A stretch of 64,000 bases of DNA from Mycolicibacterium rhodesiae (GCF_002086695.1 NZ_MVIH01000003.1:372001-436000); one strand, 5' to 3'. Shown: positions 17,010-26,915, counted from the stretch's first letter. The notes: generated by a model not told the origin, from the sequence alone. Program-made: numbers and translations.

Positions 17010-18635
17010 ATGAACCCATCGACGGCCCAGGCCCGCGTCGTCGTCGACGAATTGATCCGCGGCGGCGTCCGCGACGTCGTGCTGTGCCCGGGTTCCCGTA
17101 ACGCGCCGCTGGCCTTCGCACTCTCCGATGCCGACCGGGCCGGCCGGCTCCGGCTGCACGTCCGCATCGACGAGCGCACCGCAGGCTTCCTGGCGATCGG
17201 TCTCGCGGTCGCCGAACGCGCCCCGGTGTGCGTGGCGATGACCTCGGGCACCGCGGTGGCCAACATGGGTCCCGCCGTCGTCGAGGCCAACTACGCCCGG
17301 GTTCCACTGATCGTGCTGTCGGCCAACCGGCCGTACGAGCTGCTGGGCACCGGCGCCAACCAGACCTTCGAGCAGCTCGGCTACTTCGGCACCCAGGTCC
17401 GCGCGTCGATCAGCCTGGGCCTCGCCGAAGGGGGCCAGGACAAGCTCGACTCACTGAACGCGCAATGGCGCTCGGCCACCTGCCGGGTGCTCGCCGCGGC
17501 CACCGGTGCGCGCTCGGCCAACGCCGGGCCGGTCCAATTCGACATCCCGCTGCGGGAGCCGCTGGTGCCAGACGCGGAGTCTGCCGGTGCCGCGGTCCCC
17601 GCCGGCCGGCCGGACGGCAAGCCGTGGACGTACAGCCCGCCGGTGGCCTTCGACCAGCCACTGGACATCGATCTGACGCCCGACACCGTCGTGATCGCCG
17701 GGCACGGCGCCGGTGTCCACCCGAACCTGGCCGCGCTACCGACGGTCGCCGAGCCGACGGCCCCACACGCCGCCAACCCGCTGCATCCGCTGGCGCTGCC
17801 GCTGCTGCGGCCCCGCCAGGTGATCATGCTGGGGCGCCCGACCCTGCACCGGCCGGTGTCGACGCTGCTGGCAGACCCGTCGGTTCCGGTGTTCGCCCTG
17901 ACGACAGGTCCGCGCTGGCCGGATGTGTCGGGCAACTCCGCGGCCACCGGCACCCGTGCGCAGACCAGCGGCACTCCCGATCCGGCCTGGTTGCAGCGCT
18001 GCGCGGAGGTCAACGCGCACACCATGGCGGCGGTGCGCCGGCAGCTGAGCGCTCACCCGCTGACCACCGGCCTGCACGTCGCGGCGGCGGTGGCCGCCGC
18101 GGTGCGTCCGGGGGATCAGTTGGTGCTCGGCGCCTCCAACCCGGTCCGTGACGCGGCCCTGGTCGGACTGAACACCGAGGGCATCAAGGTGCGCTCGAAC
18201 AGGGGAGTGGCGGGCATCGACGGCACGGTCTCGACGATCATCGGCGCGGCACTGGCGCACACCGGCCGGACCATCGGTCTGATCGGGGACATGACATTCG
18301 TGCATGACAGCTCGGGGCTGCTGATCGGCCCGACCGAGCCGACGCCGAAGAACCTGACGATCGTGGTGTCCAACGACAACGGCGGTGGCATCTTCGAACT
18401 GCTCGAACAGGGCGACCCGCGGTTCTCCGATGTGTCGGCGCGGATATTCGGCACCCCGCACGACGTCGACGTCGGCGCCCTGTGCCGGGCGTATCACATC
18501 GACGCCCGCCAGATCGAGGTCGACCAACTCGGCGGCGCGCTCGCCGAACCCTTTGAGGGTATGCGGGTTCTCGAAGTGAAAGCCGATCGATCGTCGTTGC
18601 GGCAGCTGCACGCCGCGATCCGGTCGGCGCTGTGA
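17010..18635 (+). CDS. menD: SEPHCHC synthase MenD
   Basis: MenD is a thiamine-diphosphate enzyme that adds 2-oxoglutarate-derived succinic semialdehyde to isochorismate. The 541-residue product has the N-terminal pyrimidine-domain catalytic Glu region [13 protein letters not shown] and [10 protein letters not shown] for isochorismate binding. The C-terminal ThDP motif runs from [17 protein letters not shown] to [14 protein letters not shown]. Length matches Rv0555 (554). It starts 35 bp after bpoC, and its last bases overlap the GTG of the next membrane-protein gene. Confidence 0.96.
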   Translation: MNPSTAQARVVVDELIRGGVRDVVLCPGSRNAPLAFALSDADRAGRLRLHVRIDERTAGFLAIGLAVAERAPVCVAMTSGTAVANMGPAVVEANYARVPLIVLSANRPYELLGTGANQTFEQLGYFGTQVRASISLGLAEGGQDKLDSLNAQWRSATCRVLAAATGARSANAGPVQFDIPLREPLVPDAESAGAAVPAGRPDGKPWTYSPPVAFDQPLDIDLTPDTVVIAGHGAGVHPNLAALPTVAEPTAPHAANPLHPLALPLLRPRQVIMLGRPTLHRPVSTLLADPSVPVFALTTGPRWPDVSGNSAATGTRAQTSGTPDPAWLQRCAEVNAHTMAAVRRQLSAHPLTTGLHVAAAVAAAVRPGDQLVLGASNPVRDAALVGLNTEGIKVRSNRGVAGIDGTVSTIIGAALAHTGRTIGLIGDMTFVHDSSGLLIGPTEPTPKNLTIVVSNDNGGGIFELLEQGDPRFSDVSARIFGTPHDVDVGALCRAYHIDARQIEVDQLGGALAEPFEGMRVLEVKADRSSLRQLHAAIRSAL

Positions 18636-19156
18636 TCGCCCGGCTCCAGGCCCTGCTGGCACAGGCTCTGCCCCGGCGCGAGCCGGACATCGTCGACACC
18701 ACGCGCCGGAAAGTGTTGCGCTGGAGCAAGTGTGCGGTGTGGATCCTGGTCGGGTTGGTCACCCTGCAATCAGTGCTGTTGGTCGCCGGTGCGTGGCGCA
18801 ACGATCAGCAGATCGAACACAACATGGGTGTGGCGCAGGCTGAAGTCCTCTCGGCAGGCCCGCGGCGCTCGACGATCGAGTTCGTCACCCCGGACCGCGT
18901 CACCTACCGTCCCGAGCTCGGTGTGCTGTATCCCTCCGAGCTGGCCGAGGGAATGCGCATCTACGTCGAGTACGACCGCAAGAACCCGGATCTTGTTCGC
19001 GTGCAACACCGTACGGCTGCGCTCGCGATCATTCCGGCCGGCTCGATCGCGGTGGTGGCGTGGCTGATCGGCGGGCTGGTATTGACGGGCCTGGTTCTGC
19101 TGGAACGCCGGTTGGATCAGGTCGACATCAGCTTGGACAACCAGTTGTTGTCGTAG
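18632..19156 (+). CDS. DUF3592-type membrane protein (Rv0556-like)
   Basis: The 174-residue product has two membrane segments ([20 protein letters not shown] and [21 protein letters not shown]) flanking an extracytoplasmic beta-rich domain ([32 protein letters not shown]), the usual DUF3592 arrangement. It matches Rv0556 by position and size. The GTG start overlaps the menD stop as GTGA, so it is expressed with menD. The 3' end overlaps the 3' end of the convergent DsbA-like gene by 40 bp. Function unknown. Confidence 0.88.
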   Translation: MIARLQALLAQALPRREPDIVDTTRRKVLRWSKCAVWILVGLVTLQSVLLVAGAWRNDQQIEHNMGVAQAEVLSAGPRRSTIEFVTPDRVTYRPELGVLYPSELAEGMRIYVEYDRKNPDLVRVQHRTAALAIIPAGSIAVVAWLIGGLVLTGLVLLERRLDQVDISLDNQLLS

Positions 19157-19779
19157 ATGTCGATTTTCTCGTTGGTGTTGAGGTCGAACACCGTTGGAGT
19201 ACCGGTGTTGATGGGGTCGACCTCGTAAAGGTATTCGAAGTTGGTGTCCGCCATCTCCTGGACGTCCAACGCGGGCTTGCCCGCCCGCATCGCATCGACG
19301 GCGGGGGCAGGAATTCCACTCTCGCGAGCCATGTCGGCGATCTGAGCGTCGCTGGGTCCCTTGCCGCGCGAATCCTGGTGGCCCCAAAGATCTTGCACGA
19401 ACGCCTGGAATGCCTTGCCTGACGTGTTCGGTCCCGGCGCCAGGAACATCGCGTTGCTCACCCGGTCGGAGTAGCCGCCGGGCTTGTCGTCCAGAAATGT
19501 CAACGGGCGATAAGTGACGGCGAGCTGGCCGAGATTGATGTAGCGGGCCAGGTCGTCGCCGAAGTCCTTCTGCAGATCGGCGCAGTGGCTACATTGCGGT
19601 TCGGTGTACAACTCGATGTGGACCCGCGCGTCCGGGTCGCCGGCCACGATGCCGAAGCCGTCCTTGCTCAGCGCCGTCCCCGGCCCGCGCGGATCCATCT
19701 GTGCCACACCGACAATTTCCCTGCTACAACCGGTGATTAGCACGACCAGCGCCACCACGAGCACAGACCAGAACCGCAT
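19117..19779 (-). CDS. DsbA-like thioredoxin-fold lipoprotein
   Basis: The 220-residue product begins with a lipoprotein signal ([15 protein letters not shown], lipobox L-I-T-G-C) and so should be anchored outside the cytoplasmic membrane. It carries a thioredoxin-fold active site [25 protein letters not shown] (CSHC) and the cis-Pro region GTPTVF near the C-terminus. This fits a thiol-disulfide oxidase or isomerase of the DsbA/DsbG type. ATG 19779 is chosen because it starts the signal peptide; the frame is open to 20046. It is divergent from pimC (90 bp) and overlaps the DUF3592 gene tail to tail. Confidence 0.88.
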   Translation of the reverse strand: MRFWSVLVVALVVLITGCSREIVGVAQMDPRGPGTALSKDGFGIVAGDPDARVHIELYTEPQCSHCADLQKDFGDDLARYINLGQLAVTYRPLTFLDDKPGGYSDRVSNAMFLAPGPNTSGKAFQAFVQDLWGHQDSRGKGPSDAQIADMARESGIPAPAVDAMRAGKPALDVQEMADTNFEYLYEVDPINTGTPTVFDLNTNEKIDIYDNNWLSKLMST

Positions 19780-19869
19780 GCTCGCACGGTACCGCGTTCC
19801 ACCTGTTTTTCGTGTCGTGTATGCCTGGGCGCAACCTCGCTGACAGTCGCCGCTGTCACTCTCGAAATC

Positions 19870-21000
19870 GTGCGCGTTGCAATTGTCGCCGAGTCCTTCC
19901 TGCCCAACGTCAACGGAGTGAGCAACTCGGTGTTGCGGGTGCTTGAGCATCTCCGCCGCACCGGCCATGAAGCACTCGTGATCGCCCCGGACAGCCCGCG
20001 TGGTGAACCGGCGGCGGAACGGGTCTACGACGGGATCCGGGTACACCGGGTGCCGTCACGGATGTTCCCCAAAGTGACGTCACTGCCGCTGGGGGTGCCG
20101 CGGCCACGCATGGTGGGAGTGCTGCGCGGCTTCGATCCGCATGTGGTGCATCTGGCCTCGCCTGCACTGCTGGGATATGGCGGGCTGCAAGCCGCCCGGT
20201 TCCTCGGCGTGCCGACGGTTGCGGTGTACCAGACGGACATCGCCGGATTCGCCCAGAGCTACGGGATCGGCGTCGCGTCGCGCGCGGCCTGGGCGTGGAA
20301 CAAGCATCTACATTCACGCGTCGACCGGACGCTGGCACCGTCTACCGCGGCGATGGAAGACCTTGCCGCCCATGGCATTCCGCGGGTGTTTCAGTGGGCC
20401 CGCGGTGTCGACGTCACCGGCTTCGCGCCATCGGCACGGAGCAACGAGCTGCGGGCGCGCTGGTCACCGGCCGGTAAGCCGATCGTCGGCTTCGTCGGGC
20501 GGCTCGCACCGGAGAAGCATGTGGAGCGGCTGGCGGTACTTGCCCGCCGCGACGATCTGCAACTGGTGATCGTCGGCGACGGTGTCGACCGCGACAAGCT
20601 TCGCGCGCTGATGCCGTCGGCGGTGTTCACCGGAGCGCTGTACGGCGAGCAGCTCGCCACGGCCTACGCCAGCATGGACGTCTTCGTCCACCCCGGCGAG
20701 CACGAGACGTTCTGCCAGGCCGTGCAGGAGGCGATGGCCTCGGGTTTGCCGGTCATCGCGCCGAACGCCGGTGGGCCGCGAGATCTGGTGGCACCGTACC
20801 GAACCGGACTGTTATTGACGGTCGCGGAATTCGAAGCGCGCCTTCCGCAATCGGTAGATCATCTGCTCGACGAGCGGGCGCGCTACTCGCTCGCCGCGCG
20901 CCGCAGTGTGCTCGGCCGGACCTGGCCGGTGATTTGCGACGAGTTGCTGGGCCACTACGAAGCGGTGCGGCTCACCGGGCGTCGCCGCCGCGCGGCCTGA
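19870..21000 (+). CDS. pimC: GDP-mannose-dependent alpha-mannosyltransferase (PimC/MgtA)
   Basis: This 376-residue GT-B glycosyltransferase of family GT4 has the acceptor domain start [21 protein letters not shown], the donor-domain [15 protein letters not shown], and the GT4 signature [25 protein letters not shown] (E-x7-E). It corresponds to Rv0557 (called pimC and mgtA), which adds mannose to phosphatidylinositol mannoside or related glycolipids at the cytoplasmic face. GTG at 19870 fits the family N-terminus. It follows menD and its membrane partner as in M. tuberculosis, but with a DsbA-like gene inserted on the other strand. Confidence 0.92.
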   Translation: MRVAIVAESFLPNVNGVSNSVLRVLEHLRRTGHEALVIAPDSPRGEPAAERVYDGIRVHRVPSRMFPKVTSLPLGVPRPRMVGVLRGFDPHVVHLASPALLGYGGLQAARFLGVPTVAVYQTDIAGFAQSYGIGVASRAAWAWNKHLHSRVDRTLAPSTAAMEDLAAHGIPRVFQWARGVDVTGFAPSARSNELRARWSPAGKPIVGFVGRLAPEKHVERLAVLARRDDLQLVIVGDGVDRDKLRALMPSAVFTGALYGEQLATAYASMDVFVHPGEHETFCQAVQEAMASGLPVIAPNAGGPRDLVAPYRTGLLLTVAEFEARLPQSVDHLLDERARYSLAARRSVLGRTWPVICDELLGHYEAVRLTGRRRRAA

Positions 21001-21029
21001 GTCTGGCGCCACCCAAACGACTTCCTTAA

Positions 21030-21057
21030 TTGTTCCTGAGAAGCCTTTTCATAGCAT
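21030..21057 (+). promoter_or_regulatory. Possible promoter for the small gene at 21151
   Basis: TTGTTC (21030-21035) and TAGCAT (21052-21057) are separated by 16 bp and resemble a housekeeping -35/-10 pair. They lie about 95 bp before the small ORF start. Weak matches; offered only as a candidate. Confidence 0.3.
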
Positions 21058-21150
21058 GTGAGCGGGCGCACACTTAACGCAAGCGGGGGAACGCTGAATG
21101 CCAAAGAAGGCAATGACAACACCAACTCTCCAAGACCCGGGGGCGTCCGA

Positions 21151-21315
21151 ATGAACGACGCGTCGTATCGCCAAGATCTCAGTGAATTCGCACTCGAACT
21201 CCGTAAGTTGGCTTACACCATGCCCGCTGGGCACGAGGATCGACTGATCCACCTCAGCGAACGTATGGCGAGTCGTGCGCGTCAACTACCGAGAGTCGAC
21301 GCGCACGCGATCTGA
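21151..21315 (+). CDS. Very small helical protein
   Basis: This is 54 residues (starts MNDASYRQDL), predicted to form two amphipathic helices (DLSEFALELRKLAYTMPAG and EDRLIHLSERMASRARQL). The start at ATG 21151 is preceded by a G-rich CCCGGGGGCG stretch. An upstream in-frame GTG (21058) would add a low-complexity 31-residue leader and is less likely. The stop codon abuts the convergent SDR stop with no spacer (TGATCA). I know of no function; short proteins of this helical kind are common in mycobacteria. Confidence 0.5.
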   Translation: MNDASYRQDLSEFALELRKLAYTMPAGHEDRLIHLSERMASRARQLPRVDAHAI

Positions 21316-22140
21316 TCAGCCCTGGGCCTCGACGGCGACCGGCTGCCACTGTTCCCAGTTGGCGATGCGGCTTTCGTAGTCGGCCTTCGCGGTCTGCAGC
21401 GGTGACTCGCCGAAGAACACCCGCAGCGGGGGAGTCGGTGCGTCCACCACCTTGAGAATGGCCGACGCCGACGCCTTGGGGTTGCCGGGCGCAGACCACC
21501 GTTGCTTGCGGGCCTCGTCGACCTGGCGGTGCAGTTCGGCGTAGTCCGGCAGTTCGGCCGAACGCTTCGAGGACGAGCCGGACCAGTCGGTGTCGAATCC
21601 GCCCGGCTCGATCAGCGTGACGTGAATGCCGAACGGGGCGACCTCCTGAGCCAGCGCCTGCGAGAAGCCTTCCAGCGCCCACTTCGAGGCGTGGTAGATG
21701 CCGACGAGCGGGAAGGCGGTGATGCCGCCGATCGACGACACCTGGATGATGTGTCCGCTGCCCTGGGCGCGCAGATACGGCAGCGCGGCCTGGGTGATCC
21801 ACAGCGCGCCGAAGACGTTGGTCTCGAGCTGGTCGCGCGCATCGCTTTCGGACAGTTCCTCGATGAAGCCGAAATGCCCATAGCCGGCGTTGTTGACGAC
21901 GATGTCGAGGCGCCCGAAGTGGTCGTGCGCCTGCTTGACGGCGGCGAAGTCGGCATCCCGGTCGGTGACGTCGAGCTGGATCGGCAGGATGGCGTCGCCG
22001 TAGGAGTCGACCAGGTCGGACAGGCTGTCGGTGTTGCGCGCGGTGGCAGCGACCTTGTCGCCGCGGTCCAGGGCAGCGATCGCCCATTCCCGACCGAAGC
22101 CGCGCGATGTCCCGGTGATGAACCACACTTTTTCGCTCAT
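21316..22140 (-). CDS. Classical short-chain dehydrogenase/reductase
   Basis: The 274-residue product is a classical SDR: cofactor motif TGTSRGFGREWA (TGxxxGxG), NNAGYG, catalytic Ser in VSSIGG and the YHASK motif (Tyr and Lys). The C-terminal PGGFDTDWSG is the usual loop after the active site. An Arg follows the second cofactor Gly, which favours NADP(H). ATG 22140 is the natural start. It is divergent from menG with 56 bp between starts. Substrate unknown. Confidence 0.9.
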   Translation of the reverse strand: MSEKVWFITGTSRGFGREWAIAALDRGDKVAATARNTDSLSDLVDSYGDAILPIQLDVTDRDADFAAVKQAHDHFGRLDIVVNNAGYGHFGFIEELSESDARDQLETNVFGALWITQAALPYLRAQGSGHIIQVSSIGGITAFPLVGIYHASKWALEGFSQALAQEVAPFGIHVTLIEPGGFDTDWSGSSSKRSAELPDYAELHRQVDEARKQRWSAPGNPKASASAILKVVDAPTPPLRVFFGESPLQTAKADYESRIANWEQWQPVAVEAQG

Positions 22141-22196
22141 GCGTCTAGCCAACGCATCGACAGGCTCCGCATTCCCGCTCGGGTAGCGTCGGCACC

Positions 22197-22883
22197 GTGA
22201 GCCGCGCGACGCTGGACAAGGATCCCCGCGATGTGGCGTCGATGTTCGACGCCGTCGCGCGGCGGTACGACATCACCAACACCGTGCTGTCGCTGGGGCA
22301 GGACCGCGTCTGGCGGCGGGCGACACGCTCGGCGCTGGGCATCGGACCCGGTGACCGGGTGCTGGACCTGGCGGCGGGGACCGCGGTGTCGACGGTCGAG
22401 CTGGCCCGCTCCGGCGCGTGGTGTGTGGCCGCGGACTTCTCGGTCGGCATGCTGCGGGCCGGCGCCGCGCGGGCGGTGCCGAAGGTGGCGGCCGATGCGA
22501 CCAAGCTGCCGTTCGGCGACGCGGTGTTCGACGCGGTGACGATCAGCTTCGGGCTGCGCAATGTCGTCGACCACCCGGCGGGTCTGCGGGAAATGGCGCG
22601 GGTGACCCGTCCCGGCGGGCGGCTGGTGGTGTGCGAGTTCTCCACCCCGGTGGTGCCGGTGTTCTCCACCGTCTACAAGGAGTACCTGATGCAGGCGCTG
22701 CCGCGGGTGGCCCGCGCGGTGTCGAGCAACCCGGACGCCTACGTCTATCTGGCGGAGTCCATCCGAGCCTGGCCCGACCAGGCGGCGCTGGCCGCGCAGA
22801 TCCGCGACGCCGGCTGGTCGGATGTGCGGTGGCGCAACCTCACCGGCGGGATCGTCGCGCTGCACTACGCCGTCAAGGCCTGA
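22197..22883 (+). CDS. menG: Demethylmenaquinone methyltransferase MenG (UbiE/COQ5 family)
   Basis: MenG transfers a methyl group from SAM to demethylmenaquinone, the last nuclear modification of menaquinone. The 228-residue product has the UbiE hallmarks: [26 protein letters not shown] at the N-terminus, SAM motif [12 protein letters not shown], and [31 protein letters not shown]. It matches Rv0558 (annotated menH/ubiE). The GTG start at 22197 is supported by the family N-terminus. A stem-loop that could terminate transcription from both sides follows at 22896. Confidence 0.95.
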   Translation: MSRATLDKDPRDVASMFDAVARRYDITNTVLSLGQDRVWRRATRSALGIGPGDRVLDLAAGTAVSTVELARSGAWCVAADFSVGMLRAGAARAVPKVAADATKLPFGDAVFDAVTISFGLRNVVDHPAGLREMARVTRPGGRLVVCEFSTPVVPVFSTVYKEYLMQALPRVARAVSSNPDAYVYLAESIRAWPDQAALAAQIRDAGWSDVRWRNLTGGIVALHYAVKA

Positions 22884-22895
22884 TCCGCCGAATCG

Positions 22896-22932
22896 GGCGC
22901 GCTAACCGGTGCTCTACACCGGAAATCGCGCC
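22896..22932. terminator. Stem-loop between convergent genes (bidirectional terminator candidate)
   Basis: GGCGCG (22896-22901) pairs with CGCGCC (22927-22932), and CCGGTG (22906-22911) pairs with CACCGG (22917-22922) around a five-base loop. A 4x4 internal loop separates the two stems. AATC/GATT just outside can extend the stem. There is no T-run, as is common for mycobacterial terminators. It sits in the 54-bp gap between the menG and oxidoreductase stops. Confidence 0.55.
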
Positions 22933-22937
22933 AGATT

Positions 22938-24503
22938 TCAGCGGCCGGCGTCCTCCAGCACCTGATACCCGGCGTTGTAACCGGGAATGAACGTGATGCC
23001 CGGTCCGCCGTGGCAGCCTGCGCCGCCCAGGTAGAGGCCCTCGATCGGGATCGGCTCGTCGATGAACCCCTTGGGTCCGGGCCGGTTGACCCCCATCAGT
23101 TCGGGCTGCAGCAGGCCGTGGCAGAAGTCGCCGTTGGGTGCGGCGAACATGGTGTTCATGTGATACGGCGCGAACGTGATGTCGCGGATCAGGATGTCCT
23201 TGAAGTTCGGGGCGTAGCGGTTGATCTTGTCGACAACCCGTTCCGCCATAACGGTTTTCAGGTGACCGTGCTGATCGCGCGGAGCCTCGATCGGGAAGCC
23301 GTAGGCGTACACGCTGGCGGCGTGCTTGCCCTCCGGCGCCATCTCGGGATCGCCGACCGTGGGCATCTGGATCGACAGCGCGGGGTTGTCCGGTACCTCG
23401 CCGCCCCGGGCCATCTCCCACTGGCGCTGCTGTTCTTCCGGTGACCCGAACATACCCACCGACATCTGCATGCCGGGCGCGTTCAAAAAGTCGTAGGGGG
23501 CGGCGTACTGGGGTAAGCCGTCCAGGGCGAAGTGGATCTGCATGAACGACGCGCGGTGATCGCGGCCGCCGAGCCGGGTCACAAGCGACGACGGAAGATG
23601 GTCGACACCAACAAGATCCAGCAGTGTGGTCTCGGGGGCGAGGTTGGACACCACGATGGGTGCGTTGATCACTTCACCGTCCTTGAGGCGCACCCCGGTG
23701 ACGTGGGCGTCCTCGACGAGGATCTGTTCGACCTTGGTGCGGTAACGCATCTCCCCGGCGGCATCGACGAACAGGTCGCGCAGATGCTCGGCGAGCACGC
23801 CGATGCCACCCTTGAGTTTGGTGGTCATCTGGCCGCCCTCCGGGGGCATGGCCATCGCGAACGCCAAACACGTTGCGCTGCCCGGGGTGTACGGGCCGCG
23901 ATAGGTGGAGTTCACCGCCAGGAAGGCCAGCATGCCGCGGATCACGGAGTGCTTTTCCTTGTCGGGCAGGAACCGGTCGACAACGTCCATCGCCGAGCCG
24001 AACAGCATCTCGTGGATGGCGCGCCGCTCGTTTTCGTCTGCGGCACAGGCATACATCTCGTCGATGGTCTTCGGCGCCGCCAGCGCGTCGAAGCGGCCGA
24101 GTGCCTTGCCGGGGCCGGTGCTCCAGGCGTACAGGTTGGCCATCGCCATCACGGCGTCCATGCCGTGCTTCTCGCTGAGATGGGTCATCATCGCCATCGG
24201 GTCGCTGTGGAAGACCATCGCTTCCTCGCCGTTTTCCCCGAGGTTGACCGACATGATCTCCGACGAGATGGTCGGCAACGTGTCGAGGCCGAGCTCGCTG
24301 TTGATCTTCTGCGCGGTGGGGAAGCGCACTGATCCGGCGATCTCGTACTTGAACCCGTCGATGAGCTCGACGGTGGCCGACATGCCGCCGCTGTAGGTGT
24401 TGGCCTCCAGGCAGAGCGTGCGCAAGCCGGCTCGCTGCAGCACCACCGCTGCGGTCAGACCGTTGTGTCCGGCCCCCACGATGATCGCGTCGTAGTCACT
24501 CAT
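22938..24503 (-). CDS. FAD/NAD(P)-dependent oxidoreductase of the phytoene desaturase/PYROXD2 type
   Basis: The 521-residue product has a dinucleotide-binding start YDAIIVGAGHNGLTAAVVLQRAGLRTLCLE, the ATVELIDGFKYEIAGS stretch, LKGGIGVLAEHLRDLF and the C-terminal FAD motif GLYLGGAGCHGGPGITFIPGYNAG. All are typical of the carotenoid-desaturase-related flavoproteins, among which PYROXD2-like proteins are the best fit. No crt genes lie nearby, so carotenoid synthesis is not suggested. ATG 24503 gives MSDYDAIIVG. It occupies the place where M. tuberculosis has Rv0559c/Rv0560c, before menJ. Confidence 0.87.
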   Translation of the reverse strand: MSDYDAIIVGAGHNGLTAAVVLQRAGLRTLCLEANTYSGGMSATVELIDGFKYEIAGSVRFPTAQKINSELGLDTLPTISSEIMSVNLGENGEEAMVFHSDPMAMMTHLSEKHGMDAVMAMANLYAWSTGPGKALGRFDALAAPKTIDEMYACAADENERRAIHEMLFGSAMDVVDRFLPDKEKHSVIRGMLAFLAVNSTYRGPYTPGSATCLAFAMAMPPEGGQMTTKLKGGIGVLAEHLRDLFVDAAGEMRYRTKVEQILVEDAHVTGVRLKDGEVINAPIVVSNLAPETTLLDLVGVDHLPSSLVTRLGGRDHRASFMQIHFALDGLPQYAAPYDFLNAPGMQMSVGMFGSPEEQQRQWEMARGGEVPDNPALSIQMPTVGDPEMAPEGKHAASVYAYGFPIEAPRDQHGHLKTVMAERVVDKINRYAPNFKDILIRDITFAPYHMNTMFAAPNGDFCHGLLQPELMGVNRPGPKGFIDEPIPIEGLYLGGAGCHGGPGITFIPGYNAGYQVLEDAGR

Positions 24504-24595
24504 GCGGCGGAGCTTATGCCGCAACCGCTGCGATGTGAAGAAGTTTTGTCAAATTTGTCATTTCTGTGAGCGGCGGTCCTCACAGCGCGTCAGGG

Positions 24596-25816
24596 TCAGC
24601 TGAACGGCTTGCGCCGGTCCAGGATTCGCGATCCCATGCCCGCCACGCGCCATGCCCGCGCCACCAGGTCGGCGTCCTCGTCGGTGACCAGGTTGCCCAT
24701 CACCCGCACCGCGACGCCCATCAGCCGCGAGGAGCGCATCGCGACCGGCCCGGTCAGCGGCAGGAAGCGCGGCAGCGTCAGCAGCAGCCCCAACCGCCGG
24801 GCCACCGAGAAGCCGCGCCCGTAGTGCGCCTGCAAGACAGCGGGCCACGCCAACGACAGATCTCCAGAACCCAGCATCTCGGCGGCCAGTCGACCGGTTT
24901 CCAGCCCGTAGTCGATGCCCTCGCCGTTGAGCGGGTTCACGCACGCCGCCGCGTCCCCGATCAGCACCCAGTTGGGTCCGGCCACCCCGGAGACCGCCCC
25001 GCCCATCGGCAAGAGCGCCGAGGACACCGCGCGCGGCGGGCCGTCGAATCCCCAGGCGGCGCGCTTCAGGTCGGTGTAGTGCTTGATCAGCGGCCGCAAG
25101 GCCACGTCGGCGGGCCGCTTCGCGGTGGCCAGGGCGCCGACGCCGATGTTCACCTCGCCGTTGCCCAGCGGGAAGATCCAGCCGTATCCGGGCAGCACCT
25201 GCCCGTCGACGGACCGCAACTCCAGGTCTGAGGAGATCCACGGCTCGCCAGCCCGCGGCGACGCGAGGTATCCGCGCACGGCCACCCCGTACACCGTCTC
25301 CTGATGCCATTGCCTGCCGAGCGCCCGCCCGAACGGTGAGCGTGCGCCGTCGGCCACGATCACCCAGCGGCATGACACTTGCGACCCGTCGGCCAGCACC
25401 ACCGCCTCCACGCGGCCGCGCGAATCACGCCTTACGTCAACGGCTTTGATGCCGAGCAGCATCGACGCGCCGGCGTCCTCGGCGACCTTGCGGATCCGGT
25501 CGTCGAGTTCGGTTCGGGGTACCGCTGAGCCAGAACCAGGAAACGACGGCCCGGGCCAGGGGACCTCGACGTCGGCGCCGAACCCGGACAGCCGCAGCCC
25601 GTCGTGGCGGATGTGGCCGTCGAGCCAGTCGCCGAGACCGAGCCGCTGCAACTCGAGCACCGCGCGTGGGGTGAGTCCGTCGCCGCAGGGCTTGTCGCGG
25701 GGGAACTCGGCGGCGTCGATGACGAGCACCTCGTGGCCGCGGCGGGCAGCCCAGGCGGCCGCCGCGGAGCCGGCCGGACCGGCCCCGACGATGACCACAT
25801 CTGACCGCAAGTCCAT
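24596..25816 (-). CDS. menJ: Menaquinone reductase MenJ (geranylgeranyl reductase family)
   Basis: In mycobacteria MenJ saturates the beta-isoprene unit of menaquinone-9, giving MK-9(II-H2). The 406-residue flavoprotein has VVIVGAGPAGSAAAAWAARRG, the family motif PRDKPCGDGLTPRAV (with the conserved Cys), WVIVADGARS and the second FAD motif WVLIGDAAACVNPLNGEGIDYGLETG. Size and place match Rv0561c. It is divergent from grcC1, with only 20 bp between the start codons. It is therefore co-regulated with the prenyl-tail synthase. Confidence 0.94.
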   Translation of the reverse strand: MDLRSDVVIVGAGPAGSAAAAWAARRGHEVLVIDAAEFPRDKPCGDGLTPRAVLELQRLGLGDWLDGHIRHDGLRLSGFGADVEVPWPGPSFPGSGSAVPRTELDDRIRKVAEDAGASMLLGIKAVDVRRDSRGRVEAVVLADGSQVSCRWVIVADGARSPFGRALGRQWHQETVYGVAVRGYLASPRAGEPWISSDLELRSVDGQVLPGYGWIFPLGNGEVNIGVGALATAKRPADVALRPLIKHYTDLKRAAWGFDGPPRAVSSALLPMGGAVSGVAGPNWVLIGDAAACVNPLNGEGIDYGLETGRLAAEMLGSGDLSLAWPAVLQAHYGRGFSVARRLGLLLTLPRFLPLTGPVAMRSSRLMGVAVRVMGNLVTDEDADLVARAWRVAGMGSRILDRRKPFS

Positions 25817-25836
25817 GTCCCCAGTATGTTGGCAGG
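25817..25836. promoter_or_regulatory. Minimal divergent promoter between menJ and grcC1
   Basis: Only 20 bp separate the two start codons. On the plus strand TATGTT (25825-25830) is followed 6 nt later by the GTG of grcC1, with CTGACC (25801-25806) 18 bp further upstream. On the minus strand the same bases read CATACT 6 nt before the ATG of menJ. This is the spacing expected for leaderless transcripts. Deduced from sequence only. Confidence 0.5.
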
Positions 25837-26844
25837 GTGAGTACTCCGGCCACGGTGGTAGCAGGGGTGGACTTTGGTGATCCGGCCTTCGCCAAGAACG
25901 TCCGCGACGGGGTAGGTCGTGTCGAAGAGCTCATGAGCACCGAACTGCGCGGCGGTGACGAGCTGATGACCGAAGCCGTCGTGCACCTGTTCGAGGCCGG
26001 CGGCAAGCGCTTCCGTCCCCTGTTCACGGTGCTGTCCGCGCAGATCGGCCCGGAGCCCGATGCCTGGCAGGTCACGGTGGCCGGCGCGGTGATCGAGATG
26101 GTGCACCTGGCCACGCTGTACCACGACGACGTCATGGACGAGGCCCAGATGCGGCGCGGGGCGCCCAGCGCCAACGCCCGGTGGGGCAACAACATCGCGA
26201 TCCTGGCCGGCGACTACCTGTTCGCGACGGCGTCGCGGCTGGTGAGCCGGTTGGGCCCGGACGCGGTCCGGATCATCGCCGAGACGTTCGCGCAGTTGGT
26301 CACCGGTCAGATGCGCGAGACCAAGGGCAACACCAACGGTGTGGACCCCGTCGACCACTACCTCAAGGTGATCTACGAGAAGACCGCCTGCCTGATCGCG
26401 GCGTCGGGCCGATTCGGGGCCACGTTCGCCGGCGCCAACGACGACCAGATCGAGCGGCTGAGCCGGCTCGGCGGCATCGTGGGTACCGCGTTCCAGATCT
26501 CCGACGACATCATCGACATCGACAGCGATCCCGACGAGTCGGGCAAAACCCCGGGCACCGACCTCCGCGAAGGTGTGCACACCCTGCCGGTGCTATACGC
26601 GCTGCAAGAGACCGGCCCGGACGCCGAGCGGCTGCGTGAGCTGGTGAAGGGCCCGATCGAGGACGACGACGCCCTGGCCGAGGCGCTGGCACTGCTGCGC
26701 GCCGGCGACGGCATCGCCAAGGCCAAGGCCACCGTGCAGCGCTACTCCGAGCAGGCCGGCGACGAGCTGGCCGGTTTGCCCGACGGACCGGGCCGGCGCG
26801 CACTGGCGTCACTGATGGATTACACGATCAACCGGCACGGCTGA
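25837..26844 (+). CDS. grcC1: Polyprenyl diphosphate synthase GrcC1
   Basis: The 335-residue trans-isoprenyl diphosphate synthase should make the long isoprenoid tail for menaquinone. The first Asp-rich motif is in LYHDDVMDEAQMRRG and the second in FQISDDIIDIDSD; the upstream GGKRFRPLFTVL and the KTACLI stretch complete the active site. The presence of a full first motif argues for an active catalytic subunit. It matches Rv0562. The GTG start is 20 bp from menJ. htpX follows 71 bp downstream. Confidence 0.94.
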   Translation: MSTPATVVAGVDFGDPAFAKNVRDGVGRVEELMSTELRGGDELMTEAVVHLFEAGGKRFRPLFTVLSAQIGPEPDAWQVTVAGAVIEMVHLATLYHDDVMDEAQMRRGAPSANARWGNNIAILAGDYLFATASRLVSRLGPDAVRIIAETFAQLVTGQMRETKGNTNGVDPVDHYLKVIYEKTACLIAASGRFGATFAGANDDQIERLSRLGGIVGTAFQISDDIIDIDSDPDESGKTPGTDLREGVHTLPVLYALQETGPDAERLRELVKGPIEDDDALAEALALLRAGDGIAKAKATVQRYSEQAGDELAGLPDGPGRRALASLMDYTINRHG

Positions 26845-26915
26845 CGGCGTCGCGGAACCTCACGGTCTGTTCGAGGCGTTAACCTCCCGGAGAGTGCGTT
26901 TGCTCGGAGGAGGAA

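Noticed and set aside
22197..22883. MenG as the ubiquinone enzyme UbiE
   Set aside because: Actinobacteria use menaquinone only and the neighbouring genes are for menaquinone, so the menaquinone assignment is preferred.
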